DNA of 64,000 bases from Acidobacteriota bacterium (GTDB taxonomy: Bacteria > Acidobacteriota > UBA4820 > DSQY01), in assembly GCA_040752915.1 (NCBI GenBank), contig JBFMHB010000005.1, forward strand, positions 1-64,000, written 5' to 3'. The position numbers were made by a program, and so were the translations under genes. The notes beneath the pieces are model-generated. The model saw nothing but the letters and a program-made list of their open reading frames with translations, was not told the origin of the DNA and did not search any database. This document shows, one piece after another, positions 9,253 through 18,003 of the stretch; the stretch's first letter is position 1, and each line of letters opens with the position of its first letter.

Positions 9253-9537
9253 ATGCCGTCAGCCGTCCTACCCTGCCACGTGGCCGGTACGCTCTTCTTC
9301 TTTCGGGAGGTCCACCCCCCGATCGAAGACCTTCCGAGGTACCGGGTCCTGAGGGACATCCTCTTCCGGCTGGCGGAAGAGGGGAAAATGGAGGAGCCTC
9401 TCGACGGACCCACCGCAGAGACGTTTGCGGAGTTTCTACAGTTCGTATTGGCGAAGGTTCCGATTCCGAATCCCCTTCCGGGCATGCCCTTCAGTTGCTG
9501 TTCGGTGCTCCTCGGACCCATCCGTCCGGAGGGCTGA
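9253..9537 (+). CDS. 94-residue protein beside radical SAM enzyme (candidate peptide substrate)
   Basis: Small protein of no recognised family. Its start is well supported: AAGGAGGTGA directly precedes the ATG at 9253. The stop lies only 6 bp before the radical SAM gene, so the pair is almost certainly one operon. Visible features: an N-terminal Cys (PCHV), a helical acidic middle part rich in Leu/Glu/Phe (about residues 25-68), then a Pro/Gly-rich tail with an adjacent Cys-Cys (FSCCSV) near the C-terminus. This leader-plus-Cys-tail layout resembles a RiPP precursor, but it could equally be a partner or chaperone of the enzyme. No transporter or protease gene is adjacent. Function is unassigned. 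Confidence 0.7.
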   Translation: MPSAVLPCHVAGTLFFFREVHPPIEDLPRYRVLRDILFRLAEEGKMEEPLDGPTAETFAEFLQFVLAKVPIPNPLPGMPFSCCSVLLGPIRPEG

Positions 9538-9543
9538 GGACGG

Positions 9544-10812
9544 ATGGAAGGTCCGGCGGCCCCTTCGGGGGCGGCGCCTAAACGGGCTGAGTGCGGCGGG
9601 TCGGGGCGGAGCGCTTTCCGCGGGCTCTCCCTCGGCCTGACGGCCCGGTGCAACCTGAGTTGCGCGTATTGCTACCAGCGGCGTGCGTCCCGCGACATGG
9701 ACCCTCGTACGGCGAGCCTCGCCCTCGGCATGCTGGAGGAACGCGGAACCCCTCCCTTCCGGCTCGAGCTCACGGGGGGCGAACCCCTCCTGTCCCGGGA
9801 ACTCGCCCTCGCTTGCGCGGAGCGATTCCGGACCTTCGCGGGCTCCGAATCCGAGTGCGTCCTCGCCACCAACGGGCTCTTCTTGGACGGGACCCTCCTG
9901 GACCGGCTCGTGGAATTTGAGGTCACACTGGCCCTGAGCTTCGACGGCGTTTCGGGGGCGCAGGACCTCCGCGCTCCGGGGAGCGGCGAGCTCCTCGTGA
10001 GCATCCTCGGATCCATCCGGAAGAACCATCCCGCCTACTTCCGCCGGAGGGTCCGGATCTCGGCCGTACTGGTGCCGGAGACGGTTCCACATCTCGCCGA
10101 ATCATGCCGGAGGCTCATGGACACCGGCGTATCGGAGATCCGCTTCCAGACCGCGGCGGGTGCGGACCGCCGCTGGAGTCCCGGGGACGAACCCCTCCTC
10201 TTCCGGCAGGTGGAGGAGGCGGCATGGGATGCGGCGCGGCGGTACGAGGAGGCGGGAAGCATTCCCCTGGAATTTCTGCGGCCTCAGGGGGACGGAGCGG
10301 GCCTTCGGGAAAGGGTGGAGCCCTCCTGCAACACATTGAGCGGTGAGTCCCTTTTCGTGGACCCTTGGGGGGTGGCTTGGACCTGCCCTCTCTTCGCGAC
10401 CTCTCTTGTTCGCGACCCGGCCATGTTCCAAAGGTTCGAGCCTGCGGTGCGCCTGGGGCCAGCGGATTCGCCGGCGGTTTGGGATCGTCTTGTGGATGCG
10501 CGCTCGGCGGCCCTGACCTCGTCTGTCCTTGCGCCCAGGACCTGGGATGGGGCCTCGGCCGGATCGTGCGGAAGCTGTCCTGCAACGCCCCACTGCCGCT
10601 CTTGCCCCGCGACCCGCTTCCTCTACGCCAATGGGCGGGAGGGGAGCGGCCCCCCACCCTTTCACTGCGCCTTCGAACGGGCCGCCGCCGAGGGCCAGAG
10701 GCGCTTCGAGGCTCTAGCGGGCCCGATTCCCCCCCGGCGGTTTGCCGTCGCCGTTGCGGTGGGGCGCCGATGGTTCGACGGATCGAGTGGTGGAACCCGT
10801 GAGGGTGACTGA
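9544..10812 (+). CDS. Radical SAM/SPASM peptide-modifying-type enzyme
   Basis: 422 residues. The radical SAM [4Fe-4S] motif CxxxCxxC is present as CNLSCAYC (Cys36, Cys40, Cys43), followed by the glycine-rich LELTGGEPLLS. The C-terminal third is Cys-rich: SCNTLSG, WTCPLF and a cluster GSCGSCPATPHCRSCPA, as in the SPASM domains that bind auxiliary clusters in enzymes maturing peptides or proteins (anSME, PqqE and sactisynthase families). Six bases separate it from the preceding 94-residue ORF. The reaction is not readable from sequence. It converges on the DUF3857 genes, with a hairpin between (10821-10842). Alternative role: sulfatase-type maturation, but no sulfatase is nearby. Confidence 0.85.
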   Translation: MEGPAAPSGAAPKRAECGGSGRSAFRGLSLGLTARCNLSCAYCYQRRASRDMDPRTASLALGMLEERGTPPFRLELTGGEPLLSRELALACAERFRTFAGSESECVLATNGLFLDGTLLDRLVEFEVTLALSFDGVSGAQDLRAPGSGELLVSILGSIRKNHPAYFRRRVRISAVLVPETVPHLAESCRRLMDTGVSEIRFQTAAGADRRWSPGDEPLLFRQVEEAAWDAARRYEEAGSIPLEFLRPQGDGAGLRERVEPSCNTLSGESLFVDPWGVAWTCPLFATSLVRDPAMFQRFEPAVRLGPADSPAVWDRLVDARSAALTSSVLAPRTWDGASAGSCGSCPATPHCRSCPATRFLYANGREGSGPPPFHCAFERAAAEGQRRFEALAGPIPPRRFAVAVAVGRRWFDGSSGGTREGD

Positions 10813-10820
10813 AACGAAAC

Positions 10821-10842
10821 GGGCGGTCCAAAAGGACCGCCC
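10821..10842. terminator. Hairpin between convergent genes
   Basis: GGGCGGTCC and GGACCGCCC (9 bp, perfect) enclose an AAAA loop, in the 54-bp gap between the stops of the radical SAM gene (plus) and a DUF3857 gene (minus). There is no strong U-tract on the plus strand; on the minus strand a T-rich stretch (GTTTCGTTTC) follows. It probably acts as a shared terminator. Confidence 0.7.
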
Positions 10843-10866
10843 GCCGCGTTCAGCCGTTGCCGCGGA

Positions 10867-12744
10867 TCAGGGTTTTGCCGACCAGACCACGGTGCGGCCC
10901 GCAGGATTGTGGGCGCCCGCAAAGAGCGCCTTCAGATCCCCGTAGGCGTCGGGGGCCACCACGGCACCCGAGAGTTCGGCTTTCCATTCGTAGGCGAGGC
11001 CCTTCTCGGAGGATTGGAAGGCCCGATGGAAGGAGCCCGCCCGGTTCCGGATCTCGGTGGGCGGGGGCACGTAGAGAGGCCGGAGGCCCTCGGGAAGGGT
11101 GAAGGTCACCGTCACGTGCTCCCGGCCCGCGTGGGGCAGGACGGTGGGGAGGGATCTCCGGCTCACGTGGCTGTTGGCGAAAGCAGCCAAAAGGGACGGC
11201 TTGGGCACCCCGAGGGCGAGCGCTTTGGCTCCGGAGGCCGACGGAGAAGGGGCGGTGAAGGAGGTCTTGATGACCACCTGGCCGGGCTCCAGACGTACCA
11301 CGTCGGACTTCGCCACCTCCGCTCCGGGCAACACGGAGGAAAGGAGGGCCGACAGGACCGCCTTCTGGTCCTCCGCCGATCCCTGAACGGCGTAAAAGGG
11401 GCTGTACCGTCCCGAGAAGAGGACGGTGCCTTCGCCGGACAGCGAAAGGTCTGAAGCGACCTTGACGTCGAGATTGGCCCAAAGGAGGTCCGTACCGGGG
11501 TAGTCCAGGGTGTGAAGCTCCCCGATGCCGGCCACCAGGGGCAGTCCCTTGAGCCCGGCCAGCTCCCTCTGGGAGCGTTCCGAGAGGGGGGCGGTGGGAT
11601 CCAGCCACAGGGGGCTTTGGCCCATTTCCACGCGGAGGATCGGCCTGTCCATCAGAGCCAGGGAGGGCACCGGGGCAGGATCGAGCCCGCCCGGAACGGC
11701 CGGGTATCCGAGGGCGATGGCGGCCTGAAGGCCGGCGCGAGTGAGCATGGACTGAAGGAGGACGGCCTTGTCGAGGGCGTGTCCGTACCCGGCGTCGAAG
11801 GTGTCGGCGGCGGCGCGAGGCTCGTGGTCGAAGGCGGCCAGCGGCCACGATACGTTGTTGATGGACTCGGCCACGTAGGCATGAAGCTTGAGGGCCCGCT
11901 CGAAGCCGCCCTGGACGTTCCGCAGGAGTTCGTCCACCTTGGCGTCCAGGGCGGGGGAGGATGCCGCGGCGGCCTTCGCGACCAGCCTCGAAAGGATGCT
12001 GTTCTGGTGGCCCCAATCCGGGCACGTGGAGAAGACGAGGGTGGGGAGGAACCCGTCGGCTCCGTGATGCAGTTCGCTGGGGGGGACGGCGGGGACGTTG
12101 GAGAGGGTCCACGTGGTCGTTTCCGCTCCGGAGGCTCGGGTGACGGAGGGGGAGGCTTCGGCGCCGAAGAGGCGGGCGTGGACCTCCATGCCTTCGGGGA
12201 CCGTCAGGGAAACCTCCCGCACCAGGGCGGGCCGGTCGTTCTGGAGGACCACGGCCCCTTCGAAGAACCGGCGCCAGGGCTTGCGGTCGGCGACGGTGTA
12301 ATCCAATTCCACCACGGCGTTCACGTCGAGGCCCACCTTCGTGATGACCATCTCCCGCCAGAGGGCGTAGGCCGGCGCCTTCTCGAGGGCGAAGGGGGTC
12401 CGCTCGTTGAAGGAGTTGGGTTTGGCGTCCACCGTGAGGCCTTCCGGCGTGTAGGTCCGGCACCGGGTCACCGAGAGGTCCTGAAGCTCCTTGTGGAAGG
12501 CGACGTAAGGGTCTCCCGCGTCGTCCATGCCCTGGTAGGTCAGCATCTTCTCGCGCAGGGAGACGGACTTCTCCACCCGGCCGTCGGGATGGAGGGTGAA
12601 GGCGATCTTTTCCGAGAGGACGAGGACGTCCGCCGAGGGGTATTCCTTGGCGGTGGGGGTGGCGGCGTACTGCGGCGGAAGCCCGGCCGCCCAGAGGGGA
12701 AGGACCGCGGCGAACAGCGTGGCGATCAGAAGCGTTCTTTTCAT
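10867..12744 (-). CDS. Exported DUF3857 protein with degenerate transglutaminase-like domain
   Basis: 625 residues from MKRTLLIATLF, chosen because it opens a signal peptide (cleavage after about LPLWA) and has GGAGAG upstream; an ATG at 12789 that overlaps the previous stop (ATGA) is the alternative. The N-terminal half is DUF3857-like, with alternating beta-rich segments. The middle resembles a transglutaminase core, but the expected GVCxD catalytic Cys position reads GYGHALDKAVLL, and no clear catalytic His follows; a DPTAPLS remnant of the Asp region is present. It is therefore probably a non-catalytic paralogue of the following gene's product (12786-14765), acting in the periplasm or on the surface. 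The two genes are adjacent and likely co-transcribed, this one second. Confidence 0.8.
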   Translation of the reverse strand: MKRTLLIATLFAAVLPLWAAGLPPQYAATPTAKEYPSADVLVLSEKIAFTLHPDGRVEKSVSLREKMLTYQGMDDAGDPYVAFHKELQDLSVTRCRTYTPEGLTVDAKPNSFNERTPFALEKAPAYALWREMVITKVGLDVNAVVELDYTVADRKPWRRFFEGAVVLQNDRPALVREVSLTVPEGMEVHARLFGAEASPSVTRASGAETTTWTLSNVPAVPPSELHHGADGFLPTLVFSTCPDWGHQNSILSRLVAKAAAASSPALDAKVDELLRNVQGGFERALKLHAYVAESINNVSWPLAAFDHEPRAAADTFDAGYGHALDKAVLLQSMLTRAGLQAAIALGYPAVPGGLDPAPVPSLALMDRPILRVEMGQSPLWLDPTAPLSERSQRELAGLKGLPLVAGIGELHTLDYPGTDLLWANLDVKVASDLSLSGEGTVLFSGRYSPFYAVQGSAEDQKAVLSALLSSVLPGAEVAKSDVVRLEPGQVVIKTSFTAPSPSASGAKALALGVPKPSLLAAFANSHVSRRSLPTVLPHAGREHVTVTFTLPEGLRPLYVPPPTEIRNRAGSFHRAFQSSEKGLAYEWKAELSGAVVAPDAYGDLKALFAGAHNPAGRTVVWSAKP

Positions 12745-12785
12745 CTCTCTCTCCGGCTTTCCAGCTCTCGATCTCTCCTCGCCGT

Positions 12786-14765
12786 TCATTTCCCCACCAC
12801 CACCAGGGCCTTGGACAGCCCGTTGACAGCCTCCACGGCGTCCCTCAGACCCGGGTACTCCGCGGCGGGAACGATCTTCTTCTTGACGGCGAGCCTCTCT
12901 CTAAGGACGAGAGCGCCGTTCTCCACCGCAAGGGACGCAGAGAAGTCCGCCGAGGGGGACTCCACGGCCTTCACCTCGGGGGCGGACTTGAGGCCGTAGC
13001 CCTTGGGAAGGGCCAGACGCTCCTCGAAAAGGAACTCGCGAGTGGCCCTCAGAAAGATGTCGTACTTGCGCTCCTTGCCCTTCACGGCCAGCAGGAAATC
13101 CGTGAGCCTCGGGCTCTGGAGGATGTTGCGGGCCAGGGGAGGGGTGAGGATCATCTCCTTTCCGGTGACCATGGCGTACCCGGGGGCCTCCACGCGGAGG
13201 CTCATCCGGAAGGGCTTCGTCACGTCGATGGGGTCCGTGTAGGAGTAGTCCACGAGGCGCGCGGCGGGGGAAATGGCCGCCACGAACTTCTCGAGGTTGG
13301 AGCGGACCTCGGCGGCGGGGCTGTTCACGACCAGCCAGACCAGGTTGGTCTCGCTGTAGGCGCCCCCCGAAATGGAGAGGGTAGTGTCGAGGTCGCCCTT
13401 CTCGTTGATCGAACCCGTGGAGACGACTCGGATGAAGTTCTCCGAAGCGTCGGCCGGAGGCGTCTCCATGAGGACCTCGCCGCGGGGAGAGCCGATGACG
13501 TAGTTCTGGGGCCTCTCGGCGGAGGACCAGACCTCCCGGCTGAAGGGGCACCAGGTCGGGTCGTAGAGTTTGTACTGGTTGGGCGCGATTTCCGTGGCCA
13601 CGACGCAGTGGTTGAACTGGTCCGCCGGAATATCCTCCACGCGGGCCCCGGCCATGGTCATGGCGGGGAACGTGTTCTTGAACCCCGCCGCGCGGAACAT
13701 GGTGACCAGCATGCCGGCGATGTCCTTGCAGACGCCCGCCCGGTCGTTGAAGTCCATCTTGCCCGGGTGAAGGGTGTAGCCTTCGCCCTTGCCCATGCTG
13801 ATGCCGCTGTAGCGGATCTGCCGCGCCACCCACGCCAGGAGCGCGAGCCTCTTTTCGTCGTCGGTCTTCAGGCCGCGAATGATCTCCTGGGTCTTGGCGA
13901 GGATGGCTTCGTCATACGCGAAGGTGTCCACGTCCTCGTTCACGTGGTAGAACCACCGGCTCTTCTCGGGCCAGTCCATGACCGTCGCGAGCACCAGCTT
14001 GGGGAAGGCGTCCGTGTCCTCCACCATGCGCGGCTCGCGCTCGGCGGCGGGGACGTTCTCCTTCCACCACGTGTAGGACAGGGTCTTCTCGTCGAAGCCC
14101 GCCTCGTGGCCCAATTCGCCGTTGTAGACGCGGGCCCGGATGGGCTTGTCCTTGGGAAGGACGATGGTGTAGCTCTTGCGCACGATGGGCCGGTCCCCCT
14201 GGAAGAGCACCACGTCGTAGTAGTGACCGCGCATGGGAGGGATGTAACGCTCGTCGTCCTGCGAAACCTGATCGCGCAGGTAGGCGATGACGAAGCCCTT
14301 GGAGTAAGTCTTGATCTCCACGGCGTCGCCCGGGTGAAGCTTGGGCACGCTGGCCACCTTCATCCTGGGGCCCCAGTAGATCATGTACTGGGGCTGGGGC
14401 AGGTCATGGACACGCCCCGCGGGCACTTCTTCCGGCCTCCCGTCCCTTCGAAAAACGGTGAGGCTCTTGACCTCGGCGTAGGAGGAGGCCGGATCGTAGT
14501 CGAACCTCAGGGTGGCGCATTCGGCCGCCCCCTTCTCCGTGAGCACCTTGATGAGTTGGGTGCGGTTCACGTGGCTCAACCCCGAGTCTTCCACGTCCAC
14601 GCGGGTTTCGTCCGAAACGACCACCGCGTCCGCCCCGGGGTATTTTTCGGCCGTCACCCCCTTGAGCTTCTCGAAGGTGGGGCCGTACTCGGCCGCCCTC
14701 CAGGCCAGCCCGCTCCAAACCGCCAGAACGAGCGCCGCGACCAGCGCCCTTCCCGCTCTCCGCAT
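12786..14765 (-). CDS. Exported DUF3857/transglutaminase-like protein
   Basis: 659 residues from MRRAGRALVAALVLAVW, which gives a signal peptide and has GAGGAGG upstream; the longer frame adds 29 residues without a site. The N-terminal DUF3857 domain is followed by a transglutaminase-like core with an apparently intact triad: Cys in RAGVCKDIAGM, His in FNHCVVA, Asp in LYDPTW. The C-terminal 200 residues form a further beta-rich domain. Such proteins are common in Bacteroidota and Acidobacteriota and are exported, but their substrate is unknown. First gene of a two-gene unit with the degenerate paralogue (stop overlaps a possible downstream ATG at 12789). Confidence 0.85.
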   Translation of the reverse strand: MRRAGRALVAALVLAVWSGLAWRAAEYGPTFEKLKGVTAEKYPGADAVVVSDETRVDVEDSGLSHVNRTQLIKVLTEKGAAECATLRFDYDPASSYAEVKSLTVFRRDGRPEEVPAGRVHDLPQPQYMIYWGPRMKVASVPKLHPGDAVEIKTYSKGFVIAYLRDQVSQDDERYIPPMRGHYYDVVLFQGDRPIVRKSYTIVLPKDKPIRARVYNGELGHEAGFDEKTLSYTWWKENVPAAEREPRMVEDTDAFPKLVLATVMDWPEKSRWFYHVNEDVDTFAYDEAILAKTQEIIRGLKTDDEKRLALLAWVARQIRYSGISMGKGEGYTLHPGKMDFNDRAGVCKDIAGMLVTMFRAAGFKNTFPAMTMAGARVEDIPADQFNHCVVATEIAPNQYKLYDPTWCPFSREVWSSAERPQNYVIGSPRGEVLMETPPADASENFIRVVSTGSINEKGDLDTTLSISGGAYSETNLVWLVVNSPAAEVRSNLEKFVAAISPAARLVDYSYTDPIDVTKPFRMSLRVEAPGYAMVTGKEMILTPPLARNILQSPRLTDFLLAVKGKERKYDIFLRATREFLFEERLALPKGYGLKSAPEVKAVESPSADFSASLAVENGALVLRERLAVKKKIVPAAEYPGLRDAVEAVNGLSKALVVVGK

Positions 14766-15056
14766 CGGTGCCTCCTCGGTTGGCGCGGTTCCGGTTCTAC
14801 CGCCGGCGCCGCGAAGGGGGGATTCTAGCAGAAAGGGAAAGATTGCGCGCATCCCGGGGCCGAGGGCCGCTCTCGCGGGCCGAAGGGCCCGATTCGGGGG
14901 GCGAGCCGCCCGGAGAGGGGATTCGGGGGAGGCCCCGAGACCGGCCTTCCGCCCCGCGCTCGAGCCGTCCGCCGGTCGTTCGCCAGCGCGCCCGGCATGA
15001 AAAGGGCTCCCCGCCGAGGCGGGGAGCCCTGGATGAGTGGCGAGGCGGGCCCGGAA
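14766..15056. other. Intergenic region between malate dehydrogenase and the DUF3857 operon
   Basis: 291 bp with no gene. It holds the malate dehydrogenase terminator (15004-15029) and must hold the promoter for the minus-strand DUF3857 pair. The segment 14840-14990 is GC-rich and shows no recognisable motif. Confidence 0.6.
15004..15029 (-). terminator. Rho-independent terminator of malate dehydrogenase gene
   Basis: GGGCTCCCCGC (15004-15014) pairs perfectly with GCGGGGAGCCC (15019-15029) around a CGAG loop. Read on the minus strand it is followed by CTTTTC. It lies 28 bp beyond the malate dehydrogenase stop. Confidence 0.85.
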
Positions 15057-16067
15057 TTACAGGCTCTTGAGCATCCCATCGGCCTCGTCGCAGGTCTTCT
15101 TGACGCCGTCCACCGATTTGGCGAGGGCGGCCTTTTCTTCGGGCGTGAGGTCCAGCTCGATCACCTTCTCCACGCCGTTCTTTCCGATGATGGCCGGAAC
15201 GCCCACGAAGAGGCCGTTGACACCGTACTCCCCTTCGAGCTTGGCGCAGACGGGCAGGATCTTGCGCTTGTCGTAGATCACCGCCTCGGCCATTTCGAGC
15301 GCGGCCCAGGCGGGGGACACGAAGGCCGAACCGAAGCCCAGCAGGCCCACGACCTCGCCGCCGGCCTTGCGGGTGCGCGCCTCGATCTTGGCGAGGGTGT
15401 CGGCGTCGAGGAACTTGGTGACCGGGATGCCGGCGATGAGGCAGGAGCTGCGCACCGGAACCATGTCGTCCCCGTGGCCTCCGAGGACGATGGCGTTCAC
15501 GTTCTCCACCGACACCTTGGCCGCCTCGGCCACGAAATAGCAGTAGCGGCCCGAGTCGAGCACGCCCGCCATGCCGAAAAGCTTGCTCTTGGGCGGCGCC
15601 AGCCGCTTGTCGAGGGTGTAGACGATGGCGTCCAGGGGGTTGGCGATGGAGATGATCATCGCGTTGGGGCAGTACTGCTGGATGCCCTTGGCCACCTCGA
15701 TGGTGACCTTGAGGTTGATGGCGAGAAGCTCCTCGCGGCTCGGGAAGGTCCCGTCCGGGCGGGCCTTGCGGGGCACGCCGGCGGTGTTGATGACCATCTC
15801 CGCCCCGGCCAGGGCCGAATAGTCCTTGGAGCCGACGAGCTTGATGTCGCGGCTGATCGTGGGCAGGCCCTCGGCGATGTCCAGGCACTTGCCGATGGCC
15901 ACCGACTGCTTCTTGAGCACCTCCTGGCGCTCGGGAGGATCGTTTGGGCCCGCCATGGGCGCCGGATCCACCAAACCCACTTCCCGGGCGAGCCTCCGCT
16001 GGGCGATCTCCTGGGTGAGAACGCCGCCGATGAACCCACCGCCGATGAGACCGATCTTGTTCAGCAT
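15057..16067 (-). CDS. mdh: Malate dehydrogenase (LDH-like type)
   Basis: 336 residues, NAD-dependent interconversion of malate and oxaloacetate. Start at the ATG giving MLNKIGLIGGGFIGG, preceded by AGGAGATG; the frame continues far upstream as antisense of fumarase and is not coding there. Seen: Rossmann glycine motif IGGGFIGG, substrate loop INTAGVPRKARPDGTFPSRE, NAD/substrate ISIANPLDAIVY, catalytic His in LGGHGDDMVPVRSS. The loop is longer than the common GVPRKPGMSR form. Divergent from the fumarase genes, which act at the preceding TCA step, so joint control through the shared 216-bp promoter region is likely. Confidence 0.93.
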   Translation of the reverse strand: MLNKIGLIGGGFIGGVLTQEIAQRRLAREVGLVDPAPMAGPNDPPERQEVLKKQSVAIGKCLDIAEGLPTISRDIKLVGSKDYSALAGAEMVINTAGVPRKARPDGTFPSREELLAINLKVTIEVAKGIQQYCPNAMIISIANPLDAIVYTLDKRLAPPKSKLFGMAGVLDSGRYCYFVAEAAKVSVENVNAIVLGGHGDDMVPVRSSCLIAGIPVTKFLDADTLAKIEARTRKAGGEVVGLLGFGSAFVSPAWAALEMAEAVIYDKRKILPVCAKLEGEYGVNGLFVGVPAIIGKNGVEKVIELDLTPEEKAALAKSVDGVKKTCDEADGMLKSL

Positions 16068-16159
16068 GTGCCCATCTCCTTTCAGTGTGCCTCTGGGTTC
16101 CGCCCCCCAGCGGTCCCGCGGCGTACCTACGCCGTGGCCCCGCCGGACTCGTTGAGCCG

Positions 16160-16231
16160 AGTATACCACCACACGGGGCCTGTGCGGGACAAGGACGGCA
16201 CTTGTCACCGGAGGTCCGTGGGGGGTATCAT
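16160..16231. promoter_or_regulatory. Divergent promoter region mdh / fumarase
   Basis: On the minus strand TATACT (16165 down to 16160) is a good -10 for malate dehydrogenase, though no -35 sits at ideal spacing. On the plus strand TTGTCA (16202-16207), 18 bases, then TATCAT (16226-16231) is a plausible promoter for the fumarase alpha gene, about 50 bp before its ATG. Prediction by consensus only. Confidence 0.4.
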
Positions 16232-16283
16232 CCACCCTTCGGGGGCCTGGAGATCCGGGCCCTCCACTGCACGGGGGAGGCCC

Positions 16284-17123
16284 ATGAGGACGGTGAAGGC
16301 TCAGGAGGTCACCGAGGCCCTGGCCAGGGTGGCCATGAACGCCAATTTCGACATCGGCGCGGACATGCTCAAGGCCTTCGACGAGGCCCTTGCGCAGGAG
16401 AAGTCCGAGGCCGGGCGGGAGGTCATCCGCCAGATTCAGGAGAACGCGCGCATCGCCCGCCAGGAATGCGTGCCCTACTGCCAGGACACGGGGTTCGCCG
16501 TCGTCTTTGCCGAAGTGGGGCAGGACGTGCGCGTGGAGGGGAACCTCACGGAGGCCATCCACGCGGGCATCCGGAAGGCCTACGGGGAAGGGTACCTGCG
16601 CAAGTCCATCCTGAACGACCCCATCCAGCGCAAGAACACCGGGGACAACACGCCGGCCGTGATCCACTACGAGGTGGTCCCCGGGGACAAGATCCGACTG
16701 ACCTTCGGCGCCAAGGGAGGCGGGAGCGAGAACATGTCCAAGCAGGCCATGCTCAAGCCCGCCGACGGCCTTGAGGGGGTCAAGCGGTTCGTCCTCGAAA
16801 CGGTGTCCGCGGGCGGCGCCAACGCCTGCCCGCCCCTGGTCATCGGCGTGGGCCTCGGGGGCACCTTCGAGAAATCCTGCATTCTTTCGAAGAAGGCCGC
16901 CATGCGCTCGCCCTTCCACCGGAACCCCGATCCCTTTTACGCGGCCCTGGAGGACGAACTGAAGGTCAGCCTGAACAAGCTGGGCATCGGGCCCATGGGG
17001 TACGGCGGCACGGTGACGGTTCTGGGGGTCAACATCGAGGTCTACCCCTGCCACCTCGTGGCCCTGCCGGTGGCCGTGAACGTGAACTGCCACGCCGACC
17101 GGCACGGCGAAGTGGAACTCTGA
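16284..17123 (+). CDS. Fumarate hydratase class I, alpha subunit
   Basis: 279 residues; N-terminal catalytic half of the two-subunit, oxygen-sensitive [4Fe-4S] fumarase/tartrate dehydratase family. Start at ATG 16284 with GGGGGAGG upstream. Candidate cluster Cys residues lie in ECVPYCQDTGFAVVF, GGANACPPLVIGVG and FEKSCILSKKAA. Family-typical stretches NTGDNTPAVIHYEVVPGD and FGAKGGGSENMSK are intact. The beta subunit follows after 10 bp, so the pair is translated together. Assignment to fumarase rather than L-tartrate dehydratase rests on the neighbouring malate dehydrogenase. Confidence 0.92.
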   Translation: MRTVKAQEVTEALARVAMNANFDIGADMLKAFDEALAQEKSEAGREVIRQIQENARIARQECVPYCQDTGFAVVFAEVGQDVRVEGNLTEAIHAGIRKAYGEGYLRKSILNDPIQRKNTGDNTPAVIHYEVVPGDKIRLTFGAKGGGSENMSKQAMLKPADGLEGVKRFVLETVSAGGANACPPLVIGVGLGGTFEKSCILSKKAAMRSPFHRNPDPFYAALEDELKVSLNKLGIGPMGYGGTVTVLGVNIEVYPCHLVALPVAVNVNCHADRHGEVEL

Positions 17124-17133
17124 GGAGCGGAAG

Positions 17134-17688
17134 ATGGCCGAATACACGTTGAAGACGCCCCTCACGGACGGGGATGTGGAGAAGCTCCGGATCGGCGACA
17201 GCGTCCGCCTCTCGGGCGTGATCTACACGGCCCGGGACGCCGCCCACAAGCGCATGATCGAGGGCCTCGACAAGGGCCAGCCCCTGCCCTTCGACATCAA
17301 GGGTTCCCTGGTCTACTACGTCGGTCCGAGCCCCACCAAGCCGGGAAACGTCATCGGCTCGGCGGGTCCCACGACGGCCTACCGCATGGACCCCTACGCC
17401 CCGCGGCTCATGGAGATCGGCATGAAGGGCATGATCGCCAAGGGCAAGCGAAGCGACGCCGTGAAGGAAGCCATGGCGAAGCACAAGGTGGTCTACCTGG
17501 GCGCCACGGGCGGGGCCGCGGCCCTCATCGCCAAGTGCATCAAGAAGTGCGACGTCATTGCGTACGAGGACCTGGGCCCCGAGGCGGTTCGGCGACTCGA
17601 GGTGGAGGACATGCCCCTGGTGGTCGTCACCGACTGCCACGGAGGCGACCTCTACATCGAGGGCCGGAAGAAGTACGAAGTCTCCTGA
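17134..17688 (+). CDS. Fumarate hydratase class I, beta subunit
   Basis: 184 residues, C-terminal half of class I fumarase. Recognisable: LRIGDSVRLSGVIYTARDAAHKR, YVGPSPTKPGNVIGSAGPTT with the substrate-binding Arg/Thr region, YRMDPYAP, and YLGATGGAAALIAKCI. It follows the alpha subunit by 10 bp with GGAGCGG upstream. The complex hydrates fumarate to malate in the cytoplasm, feeding the divergently encoded malate dehydrogenase. Confidence 0.92.
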   Translation: MAEYTLKTPLTDGDVEKLRIGDSVRLSGVIYTARDAAHKRMIEGLDKGQPLPFDIKGSLVYYVGPSPTKPGNVIGSAGPTTAYRMDPYAPRLMEIGMKGMIAKGKRSDAVKEAMAKHKVVYLGATGGAAALIAKCIKKCDVIAYEDLGPEAVRRLEVEDMPLVVVTDCHGGDLYIEGRKKYEVS

Positions 17689-18003
17689 CACACCTCCGAA
17701 CGAGAGGCCCGTTCGGCGGCGGATTCGACCGGGGGCGGGCCTTCGCGGCCGCCCTCTCGCTCATTTCCACGTTTCCCGCCGTTGCAGTCGTTTGTCCCAC
17801 GTCCTTACCCTTGCCCCCCCGCGGACTCGCCGGTTCTTTGTGTTCCTGATTCCGCCCTACCCACCCGAAGCCGTCACCTTCCGTTCTTCTCCAATCCGAT
17901 TTCCCAAATCCCCAGTCCCAAATCCGAAATCTCAAATCCCCATCCCCCATACCTCCCTTGCCAACCGGGGCGTGAAACGCCATTCTCTAATGGGAGGCGG
18001 CGG
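17689..18003. other. Intergenic region with CCCAAATC-type repeats
   Basis: 315 bp without a supportable gene between fumarase and the subtilisin gene. Positions 17891-17945 hold an imperfect run of CCAAATCC/CCCAAATC units (see repeat). The last 15 bp carry the ribosome-binding site GGGAGG for the protease. The pyrimidine-rich 17790-17880 stretch has no clear promoter. Confidence 0.6.
17891..17945. repeat. Degenerate CCCAAATC tandem repeat
   Basis: About six imperfect copies of an AAATCCC-like unit with spacings near 7-8 bp. The same unit recurs as a cleaner array at 25254-25292, always in noncoding DNA, suggesting a genome-wide intergenic repeat of this organism. Confidence 0.7.
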
